DNA of 11,163 bases, taken from the NCBI GenBank assembly GCA_030640495.1, contig DAOWJH010000101.1:1-11163 (forward strand). Reading direction: 5' to 3'. Positions 5,983 to 11,163 of this stretch are shown in pieces. A program made the translations under genes and the position numbers. The notes beneath the pieces were generated by a model. That model had not been told where the DNA came from. It searched no databases and saw only the letters and a program-made list of their open reading frames with translations. Position 1 is the first letter of the stretch; every line of letters begins with the position of its first letter. Origin of the DNA: Dehalococcoidia bacterium. Its GTDB lineage: Bacteria > Chloroflexota > Dehalococcoidia > Dehalococcoidales > DAOWJH01.

Positions 5983-6483
5983 TTGGTTGATGATGAACTA
6001 AACCCCGTAGAAGAAACCGAGGGGGTAAACCAGATAGAGAACCAGGATACACCCCAGGTGGAGGAGTCAGGGGAGGGGTTAGCGCTCAGGGTTACTGAGC
6101 TTGAGGGCTTGGTGGCTCAAAGAGATGAGGAGCTAACCAGGGCTAATAGCCACATCACCGAGCTGGAACAGGCTGTAGCTGAGTCAGAGGAAAGGTTTAA
6201 GACCACCACGGATTCTCTGGCTAAGGCTTTAGCTAACTACAAGGCAATGGTGATGCAAGCCAACCCGGGAGTGCCTGAGGAGCTTATTAACGGGGACAAC
6301 ATTGAATCTATCAATGAGTCTCTGGGGAAGGCTAAAGGCATAATTAGTCAGGTGAGGCAAGGGTTAGAGGCAGAGATTCAGGCGGTTAAGATTCCCACCG
6401 GAGCTCCGCAGAGGGTGCCACCTGACCTATCAGCTCTAACGCCACGGGAGAAGATTCAATATGCAATAGGAGGTAAAAAATAA
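5983..6483 (+). CDS. Capsid scaffolding protein
   Basis: This 166-residue, acidic and mostly helical protein lies between portal and capsid genes, the classic scaffold position. Residues 1-33 are acidic and disordered (many E, D, Q, N). Residues 34-90 form a coiled coil with heptad-like L/V/A spacing (LRVTELEGLVAQRDEELTRA and on). A linker with P95-G-V-P follows, then a helix at 104-135, a Pro-rich stretch, and a basic C-terminal end LTPREKIQYAIGGKK of the kind that in other scaffolds binds the capsid protein. Scaffolds guide shell assembly and leave before packaging. Its stop TAA shares one base with the ATG of the capsid gene, ensuring coupled translation. Assignment rests on position and architecture, not on a specific motif. 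Confidence 0.8.
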   Translation: MVDDELNPVEETEGVNQIENQDTPQVEESGEGLALRVTELEGLVAQRDEELTRANSHITELEQAVAESEERFKTTTDSLAKALANYKAMVMQANPGVPEELINGDNIESINESLGKAKGIISQVRQGLEAEIQAVKIPTGAPQRVPPDLSALTPREKIQYAIGGKK

Positions 6484-7406
6484 TGGCATTAACATTAGAC
6501 GAAGGTGCCAAGTTATCAAACAATATGCTGCTGCAAGGAGTAGTGGAAACCATCATTAAGGACTCGCCCATGCTGCAACGGCTGCCGTTCATTGAGATTG
6601 TAGGTAACGGTTTAACCTATAACCAAGAGAAGACGCTGCCTGAAATTGATTTCTATGATGTTGGCGATACCTGGGCGGAGTCAACACCAACCTTTGAACA
6701 AATAACGACAACGCTGAAGATTATGGGTGGAGACGCTGATATTGATAATTTCCTCAAGGCTACCCGAAGTAATCTTCAGGACCTGGAAGCGGCGGTTATT
6801 GAGCTTAAGGCTAAGGCAGTCAAGGACAAGTTTGAGGAGGCCTTTATCTATGGAGACTCAGCGACCAATGCCAAGCAGTTTGATGGTCTGAGGCGGCTTA
6901 TTGACACGACTACTGCCAGCGACCAGATGATAGCTATGGGGGCTAGCGGAGATACTCTGACCCTAGATAAGCTAGATGAGCTTATTGATGCGATAAAGGG
7001 TGGTAAGCCTAATATGCTGCTAATGAGTCGCCGCAGCCGAAGGAAGATTAATGCCCTGGTCAGGGCAGCCAGCTCAGGGATGATGGTAACGGAGAGGGAT
7101 AACTTTGGTAACTTTATCCAGTTATGGGACGGCATCCCGGTTGGGGTCAATGACTGGATTCTTGATAGTCACACGGTGGCTTCCAGCCTAGAGACGGGAA
7201 CTACCGGCGGCACCTGTTCTACCATCTATGCCGTCCAGTTTGGGGAAGGAGCCCTCTGTGGCTTAACCAGTCCCGGTCATCTGCAAGTAGAGCCTGTCGG
7301 CTCGCTTGAGACTAAAGACGCGTCTAGAACCAGGATTAAGTGGTATGTCTCGCTGGCTTTGTTCTCATCAGTGAAGGCTGCCGCTCTGATTGGGGTTAAA
7401 GACTAA
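6483..7406 (+). CDS. Major capsid protein, HK97 fold
   Basis: The 307-residue protein follows portal and scaffold. Residues 1-45 form an N-arm (LSNNMLLQGVVETIIKDSPM) ending in LPFIEIVGNGLTYN. Residues 50-80 would form the extended loop (YDVGDTWAESTPTF). The long spine helix is about 97-124 (RSNLQDLEAAVIELKAKAVKDKFEEAF), followed by FIYGDS and GLRRLI. The A-domain region has LDELIDAIKGGKPNMLLMSRRSRRKINAL and IPVGVNDWIL, and the last strand reads RIKWYVSLALFSSVKAAALIGV. There is no 100-residue delta domain at the N-terminus, which fits the separate scaffold, and no prohead protease gene lies nearby. AGGAGGT stands 8 bases before the ATG, inside the scaffold gene. This should be the most abundant product of the operon. 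Confidence 0.9.
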   Translation: MALTLDEGAKLSNNMLLQGVVETIIKDSPMLQRLPFIEIVGNGLTYNQEKTLPEIDFYDVGDTWAESTPTFEQITTTLKIMGGDADIDNFLKATRSNLQDLEAAVIELKAKAVKDKFEEAFIYGDSATNAKQFDGLRRLIDTTTASDQMIAMGASGDTLTLDKLDELIDAIKGGKPNMLLMSRRSRRKINALVRAASSGMMVTERDNFGNFIQLWDGIPVGVNDWILDSHTVASSLETGTTGGTCSTIYAVQFGEGALCGLTSPGHLQVEPVGSLETKDASRTRIKWYVSLALFSSVKAAALIGVKD

Positions 7407-7433
7407 ATTAAGGATAGAAGGAGGTTTGTAATT

Positions 7434-7865
7434 ATGGCTGTAGAAATTTCGGGGATAGTCGCCTTGATCTTTCAGTTAGATAAGGATACCGCCGCTCTAG
7501 CAGAAACCGATGAGGCTATGGCACCGGTTCAGGGGGGCGGCTCGGTAACCAAGTTCACCCCTATTCAGGCAGGAGCTATTCGGGGAATTGACCTTGAGAT
7601 AGAGTCCAAACAGAGTGAGGGGGATGATGTTATCGGCTCGGTTTACGTCGGCGGCACGAGGGTAGATGGAACTGAGGTTACTGTGGCTGGGGCTGGCAGT
7701 TCGGCTGGTGCCGACCATGCCGCTGCCCGCTTTGATAAGGATGTTGTCCCGGTCAGTGAGGGGGATAGTATCGTGGTCAAGGTTAAATCCACCGATGCTG
7801 TCAATTGTAAGCCGGCTGGCATCCTAGCTACCGTCTATCTCCAGCTCGGCGCATCAGAGATTTAA
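7434..7865 (+). CDS. Probable capsid decoration (head-stabilising) protein
   Basis: This 143-residue protein is predicted to be all beta strands: IRGIDLEIESKQ, VIGSVYVGGTRV, DSIVVKVKST and ILATVYLQL, separated by Gly/Asp/Ser-rich loops. The motif of an acidic G-D-S-I-V-V-K-V strand followed by a hydrophobic last strand is common in small phage decoration and beta-sandwich head proteins. It directly follows the capsid gene with AAGGAGG 9 bases before the ATG, so high expression is expected. No signal peptide or membrane helix is present. Function is inferred from gene order, size and fold; a tail-tube or fibre-base role cannot be ruled out. Confidence 0.6.
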   Translation: MAVEISGIVALIFQLDKDTAALAETDEAMAPVQGGGSVTKFTPIQAGAIRGIDLEIESKQSEGDDVIGSVYVGGTRVDGTEVTVAGAGSSAGADHAAARFDKDVVPVSEGDSIVVKVKSTDAVNCKPAGILATVYLQLGASEI

Positions 7866-7874
7866 GAAGCTTAA

Positions 7875-7900
7875 GGGGGGCTCTCAATAGGGGGTCCCCC
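7875..7900 (+). repeat. G-run/C-run inverted repeat before the 170-residue gene
   Basis: GGGGGG (7875-7880) and GGGGG (7890-7894) can each pair with CCCCC (7896-7900), giving alternative hairpins just before the AGGAGGT ribosome site at 7912-7918. There is no U-tract. It may tune mRNA stability or translation between capsid-level and minor-protein genes. Support is weak. Confidence 0.3.
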
Positions 7901-7926
7901 ACCAAGATGACAGGAGGTTAATAACA

Positions 7927-8439
7927 ATGAAAAGACAGGAACTAGCTAACTGGCTGTGCCGATACAGGCTCAGCAAGTATCACGAGGACATTGAGCCCTT
8001 CCAGGGCAGGGAAGATGAGTTTCACCAGCTATTTAAGCCCTACGAGGTGATAGAGGGTGAGGGGAACTGCCTATTAAATACTGGCATTGACGAAATGTGG
8101 GACCTGGTTACCGGGGAAGTTTCTGGTGCTGACCATATCCTGGATAACACCCATGCCCAGATTGGTGTTGGTGATTCGGATACAGCGGCTGATGCCACCC
8201 AGACTGATTTACTAGGCACCAATAAAACCTATAAGGGGATGGAAACGAGCTATCCAACATCAACGTCACAGAAGGCGACATTTAAGTCCAGTTTTGGTAA
8301 TGATGACGCCAACTATGCGTGGGAGGAGTGGGTAGTCAAACAGTCGACCAGCGCCAAGTGTCTGAACCGAAAGGTGGAAAACCTAGGCACTAAAACATCA
8401 GGCACGTGGACACTGGAAGTATCAATAACACTGTCGTAG
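7927..8439 (+). CDS. Phage structural protein of unknown role (tail- or fibre-associated?)
   Basis: The 170-residue protein has a helical, charged N-terminus (1-38; RQELANWLCRYRLSKYHEDI), then GEGNCLLNTGIDEMWDLVTG (44-63), followed by a beta-rich part with the motif AQIGVGDSDTAADATQTDL (77-95), KGMETSYP, ATFKSSFGNDDANYAWEEWVV (117-137) and a last strand pair ending LEVSITLS. The GVGD-x-T-A-A-x-A-T-Q-T-D-L segment is of a type seen in phage tail-fibre and baseplate-associated proteins (recollection of the family style, not a search). AGGAGGT stands 8 bases before the ATG. It follows the decoration gene and is separated from the repeat/LamG gene by a strong hairpin. It could be the attachment partner of that protein. 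Confidence 0.6.
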   Translation: MKRQELANWLCRYRLSKYHEDIEPFQGREDEFHQLFKPYEVIEGEGNCLLNTGIDEMWDLVTGEVSGADHILDNTHAQIGVGDSDTAADATQTDLLGTNKTYKGMETSYPTSTSQKATFKSSFGNDDANYAWEEWVVKQSTSAKCLNRKVENLGTKTSGTWTLEVSITLS

Positions 8440-8452
8440 TGTCAGAGTAAGG

Positions 8453-8480
8453 GGAGCAAGCCCTAAGCCGGGCTTGCTCC
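8453..8480 (+). terminator. Strong GC-rich hairpin, possible attenuator between capsid and fibre-like genes
   Basis: Perfect 11-base arms GGAGCAAGCCC (8453-8463) and GGGCTTGCTCC (8470-8480) enclose a 6-base loop, starting 13 bases after the TAG of the upstream gene. The following bases GGCATTTGATAG are only modestly U-rich, so it may be a partial terminator or an RNA end stabiliser that lowers expression of the downstream genes relative to the capsid genes. Confidence 0.55.
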
Positions 8481-8518
8481 GGCATTTGATAGCTGGCAGT
8501 GACACGGAAGAGGGTGAC

Positions 8519-10903
8519 ATGTCAACACAAATCCTGAGACCTAATGGTGTCGGGGCTGAAACTAACATTGCTGGTCAATACCCTACTAGCGGGGAGCATT
8601 GGGACAAGGTTGATGAAGCGACTCCGGATGATTCCGCTACCTATGTCCGTCACAATCTGACATCTTTTGCCATTGATACCTATGCCCTCCCCGCTGGAGG
8701 GGGTGTTGGGGATATTGACAAGGTTACTGTCTATGCCAGGTGCTATGGCATCAGCGGCAACTATAACTACGCCAAAACGGTGATTAGGACCCATAGCACC
8801 GTTTATGAGGGCACAGAGCATAACCTCATCTCTGGCTGGGAGGATCTCAGCACCGAGTACCAGCTAAACCCCAATACCTCTCAGCTGTGGACATGGGCTG
8901 AGATAGGTGCCTTAGAGGCCGGGGTAGCCCTTAAGTCATCCAGTAGCGGTGAATTTTTTGCCATCTGCACTCAGGTCTATGTTGAGGTTAGCTATCATAC
9001 TGAGACGCCGAAGTCGTCAGCTGATACTGGCTCCGGGGCAGAGACATCAGCCCAGACGGCTTGTTTAACAGAAACTGAAGCTGGTAGCGGGGCAGGTGTA
9101 GCTGTCCAGGCAGCCAGCTTTGTTAGGCAAGAGGGCGGTAGTGCTGCCGAGGGGCTGTCATTCCTAGCCTGTCTACTGAGGAGCGAGGTGGGCTCAGCCA
9201 TTGAGAAGGTGGGGGGGAGGAAAATAGTGCTAGATGAAACCGGCGAGGGCATTGAAGCCGCCTCTGCGGAGGGAGCCCTGGCTTCGGCCGGGGATTTGGG
9301 CAGTGGCACCGAAGTGCTTGAGGCAAGGGGATTAATCTCAGCCGAAACAGGGGTTGGCAGCTCTATTCTCCAATCACTAATCGCCAGTCACCAAACAGTT
9401 GATAGTGGTGCTGGCAGTGACGGCGTAATCAGCCTGCTGGCAGCAATAGCTGGCTCTGATAGCGGGGCTGGCTTTCCCCTGGCTTCAACGGTGGCGGCGC
9501 TATTAGCCGCTGCCGAGTCCGCCAGTGGTATTGAGCAATTATTAGAAAAAAAACTGGCTGCCAGCCAAGGCGGCAGCGGGATAGATAGTTTGTCCGACCT
9601 GTGGAAGGGAACAGAGGATAAGGCAATGGTCAGGGGTGACAACGGCAGCGGGGCTGAGTTAGTCCACGACAGGGTAATATTTCTACCCGATACGGGATTG
9701 GCTACAGAGGCAATCATTGGGCGAGCCCTCTTTGCCAGAGAGAGATATGGACACGCCCTCGACTTTGATGGGGAGGATGATTCTGTTGCCTTGAATGTAG
9801 CTTGCCCAGCAGCAGGAACATTTGAGTGCTGGGTAGAATGGGATATTTTATCTATGGACAAAGGGCTAAGTCAAAAGCTCTGTCAACTTCTTATGTTACA
9901 TGTTGCTAATAACCACATCTATATCAACGACTTTTACCGCTACACTTTCTACTGGACGCCTACTATCAATACTCGGTATTACATAGTTCTTCGTTGGGCT
10001 GATAAAACTGACATTCAAGGTATGACGATGCGCATAAACGATGTCAATCGGCCTTTGGGAGGGAGTGGAACTGGAACTCTACCCGATATTAACTACCTTG
10101 GAGCTAATAACACGCCTGCCCAATTTACGGATGGCAAGATTGCTCAAGTCAGGATTTCCAATATAGTCCGAACCTTGGAGGAGATAACGGCTAATTGGAA
10201 TGGTGGCAAGGGTAGAAAGTTTGAGCTTGACGAGCACACGGTAGGTCTGTGGCATATGGACGAAGGCTCGGGGAATACGATTTATGATGAGACCGACAAT
10301 CATAATGATGGCACTATACAGGGGGCAGGCTGGGTAGAGGGTTTTGGCTTTCCTCACAGTGTTGAGGCTGGTTCACTTCTTGGTGCTTTGACTGAAGCCG
10401 AGGCTGGCTCCGGTGCTGACGCCCTCACCGGTTTAATCACTGCTCTTGCTGGCACACAAATGGGAAGCGGCATTGAAGCCCTGGTATCAAGGTTAGTTCA
10501 ACCGAGCGATAGCGGGCTTGGAGTAGATAATACCCTGGCGCTGCTAGCCGGCCTACTGAGGTCAGATAATGGAGCGGGCACAGAGGCTAGGCTAGCCTTG
10601 CTGGCTAGCTTATTAAGGTTTGATTCAGGAAACGGCACTGAAGGCTTACTCTCCAGGCTGGTTGCCACCAGTGATTGGGGCTCAGCCATAGAAGCAAGCC
10701 TTTTACTTAAGGCCCTTCTGGCTACCGATAGCGGGCTTGGCGCTGATGCCCTAGCCAAGCTACTTGCCGGAATCATTGCCGGGGAGGGGGGTTCAGGCTA
10801 CGACCGATTTAAAGCCAAGGTGGAAGCGGCATCTGGGGGAGGAGATATGAGGTTGCCCCCCAGCGGTCAGAGAGCACTACCATCAAGAAAAGTGCAAACA
10901 TAA
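8519..10903 (+). CDS. Repeat-array/LamG protein, probable phage fibre or other exposed receptor/carbohydrate-binding protein
   Basis: It is 794 residues from ATG 8519. Residues 1-167 form a beta-rich head (STQILRPNGVGAETNI, strands such as DKVTVYARCYGISG and CTQVYVEVSY). Residues 169-409 hold 13 imperfect units of 17-19 residues (one of 24) with pattern [DE]-x-G-x-G-x-[ED]-x-L then small or aliphatic residues. Residues 410-612 form a LamG/concanavalin-like module: HALDFDGEDDSVAL, TFECWVEWDI, GKIAQVRISNIVRTLEEI, then VGLWHMDEGSGNTIYDE and NDGTIQGAGWVEG. Residues 616-772 hold nine more units (the first shortened), and a 22-residue tail closes it. LamG modules usually bind sugars or surface proteins. 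The ORF could start at TTG 8474, but that lies inside the hairpin; ATG 8519 has GAGGG just upstream. It has no signal peptide, as expected for a virion protein. It lies between capsid and adaptor genes, an unusual place for a fibre. Confidence 0.75.
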   Translation: MSTQILRPNGVGAETNIAGQYPTSGEHWDKVDEATPDDSATYVRHNLTSFAIDTYALPAGGGVGDIDKVTVYARCYGISGNYNYAKTVIRTHSTVYEGTEHNLISGWEDLSTEYQLNPNTSQLWTWAEIGALEAGVALKSSSSGEFFAICTQVYVEVSYHTETPKSSADTGSGAETSAQTACLTETEAGSGAGVAVQAASFVRQEGGSAAEGLSFLACLLRSEVGSAIEKVGGRKIVLDETGEGIEAASAEGALASAGDLGSGTEVLEARGLISAETGVGSSILQSLIASHQTVDSGAGSDGVISLLAAIAGSDSGAGFPLASTVAALLAAAESASGIEQLLEKKLAASQGGSGIDSLSDLWKGTEDKAMVRGDNGSGAELVHDRVIFLPDTGLATEAIIGRALFARERYGHALDFDGEDDSVALNVACPAAGTFECWVEWDILSMDKGLSQKLCQLLMLHVANNHIYINDFYRYTFYWTPTINTRYYIVLRWADKTDIQGMTMRINDVNRPLGGSGTGTLPDINYLGANNTPAQFTDGKIAQVRISNIVRTLEEITANWNGGKGRKFELDEHTVGLWHMDEGSGNTIYDETDNHNDGTIQGAGWVEGFGFPHSVEAGSLLGALTEAEAGSGADALTGLITALAGTQMGSGIEALVSRLVQPSDSGLGVDNTLALLAGLLRSDNGAGTEARLALLASLLRFDSGNGTEGLLSRLVATSDWGSAIEASLLLKALLATDSGLGADALAKLLAGIIAGEGGSGYDRFKAKVEAASGGGDMRLPPSGQRALPSRKVQT
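9023..9745 (+). repeat. Protein-coding repeat block 1 (13 units)
   Basis: Coded units start at residues 169, 187, 205, 223, 240, 259, 276, 295, 314, 333, 350, 374 and 391. Examples are DTGSGAETSAQTACLTET, DSGAGSDGVISLLAAIAGS and DNGSGAELVHDRVIFLP. Two length classes recur: 17 residues, generally with R/K in the second half, and 18-19 residues, Ala/Leu-rich. The units have diverged in DNA, so this is an old array rather than a recent expansion. Confidence 0.8.
10364..10834 (+). repeat. Protein-coding repeat block 2 (9 units)
   Basis: The same repeat resumes after the LamG module, at residues 616-772. Clear units include QMGSGIEALVSRLVQPS, DSGLGVDNTLALLAGLLRS, DNGAGTEARLALLASLLRF, DSGNGTEGLLSRLVATS and DSGLGADALAKLLAGIIAG. 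Units are more alike here than in block 1, and short DNA identities such as GATAGCGGGCTTGG recur (10508 and 10728 areas), so part of this block duplicated more recently. Confidence 0.8.
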
Positions 10904-10939
10904 AAAAGGTTTTTTAATCTTTTATTCGGGGGTGAATAT

Positions 10940-11163
10940 ATGAATTTAAGTGAAATGATAACCCTGGTGAGGAGAGACCTCAGGGATGAGGCTACCCCTT
11001 ACCAGTGGTCAGATGACGAGCTAAGCAGGCACATTAACCGTGCCTTAAAGGAGCTATCGGAGAGGGTGCCACTGCCGGTGAAGGCTACCCTAGCTACCGT
11101 GAGCGGCAGTAGAGAGCTTGATATATCAAGCCTTACCGATAGGGTTATGGTTCAGGCGGTGGA
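10940..11163 (+). CDS. Phage head-tail adaptor (connector) protein, N-terminal part, cut by window edge
   Basis: The first 74 residues are visible: a start MNLSEMITLVRRDLRDE, then PYQWSDDELSRHINRALKELSERVP, and VSGSRELDISSLTDRVMVQAV. The pattern of two helices with W-S/T-D-D-E-L..HI..AL.EL, then a beta strand after a G-S-R-E-L turn, is typical of phage adaptor proteins of the HK97 gp6 / SPP1 gp15 functional class, which dock under the portal and join head to tail. GGGGGTGA stands 4 bases before the ATG. The upstream 36 bases carry an A-run/T-run but no proper terminator, so it is probably cotranscribed with the repeat/LamG gene. Confidence 0.75.
   Translation, partial: MNLSEMITLVRRDLRDEATPYQWSDDELSRHINRALKELSERVPLPVKATLATVSGSRELDISSLTDRVMVQAV

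Noticed and set aside
6483..7406. Encapsulin nanocompartment instead of phage capsid
   Set aside because: The fold is shared, but portal, scaffold, decoration and adaptor genes surround it, which marks a true phage capsid.
8474..8518. Upstream TTG start of the repeat/LamG protein
   Set aside because: The TTG lies in the right arm of the 8453-8480 hairpin and lacks a ribosome site. ATG 8519 has GAGGG upstream and begins the ordered beta-rich sequence.
9388..9861. Long minus-strand ORF within the repeat/LamG gene, and similar plus-strand ORFs opposite the surface genes (1100-1848, 2509-3333)
   Set aside because: They are low-complexity antisense shadows of repetitive coding DNA with no domain features.
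9023..10903. Diversity-generating retroelement target or CRISPR array
   Set aside because: No reverse transcriptase, template repeat or spacer-repeat structure is visible. The repeats are in-frame, diverged coding units.
10904..10925. A-run/T-run after the repeat/LamG gene as terminator
   Set aside because: AAAAAA-GG-TTTTTT leaves only a two-base loop and an all-AT stem, too weak for termination. The adaptor follows at once.

Overview
The window joins two unlike regions. The left third, all on the minus strand, looks like bacterial chromosome: the start of a response-regulator gene, then a small excisionase-type DNA-binding gene followed by two paralogous secreted, membrane-anchored proteins built of IPT/TIG-like beta domains. 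The right two thirds, all on the plus strand, is a tailed-phage structural module. The host is probably a Gram-positive-type or Chloroflexota (Dehalococcoidia-like) bacterium. This is an impression from the style of the signal peptides, the IPT/TIG surface proteins with a C-terminal WLGRR anchor, strong AGGAGG ribosome sites, GTG/TTG starts and a GAAC-N4-GTKC-type operator. I cannot prove the taxonomy.

Layout: 1-79 (-) response regulator, cut by the window edge. 304-1932 and 2014-3558 (-) are tandem surface proteins with the same plan: signal peptide, four IPT/TIG-like domains, one fibronectin-III-like domain, one membrane helix. 3589-3795 (-) is a helix-turn-helix protein that heads this operon from a near-consensus promoter at 3832-3860. 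3796-4131 is a divergent control region with a dispersed hairpin repeat, a doubtful 36-residue ORF and a plus-strand promoter containing an operator-like dyad.

Phage module (+): 4132 Cys-cluster/HTH protein, 4515 SPP1 gp6-type portal, 5983 scaffold, 6483 HK97-fold major capsid protein, 7434 probable capsid decoration protein, 7927 small structural protein, 8519 a 794-residue repeat/LamG protein (probable fibre or other exposed protein), and 10940 a head-tail adaptor running off the window. Portal, scaffold and capsid protein would build the procapsid, the 143-residue protein would coat it, and the adaptor would close the portal. The repeat/LamG protein probably faces outward and binds a surface or sugar.

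Most notable: no large terminase, protease or integrase is present on the portal side. A Cys-rich HTH protein occupies the place of a small terminase. The fibre-like gene sits between the capsid genes and the adaptor. That gene carries about 22 copies of a 17-19-residue glycine/acidic repeat, interrupted by an AT-richer LamG module whose parts are in permuted order.
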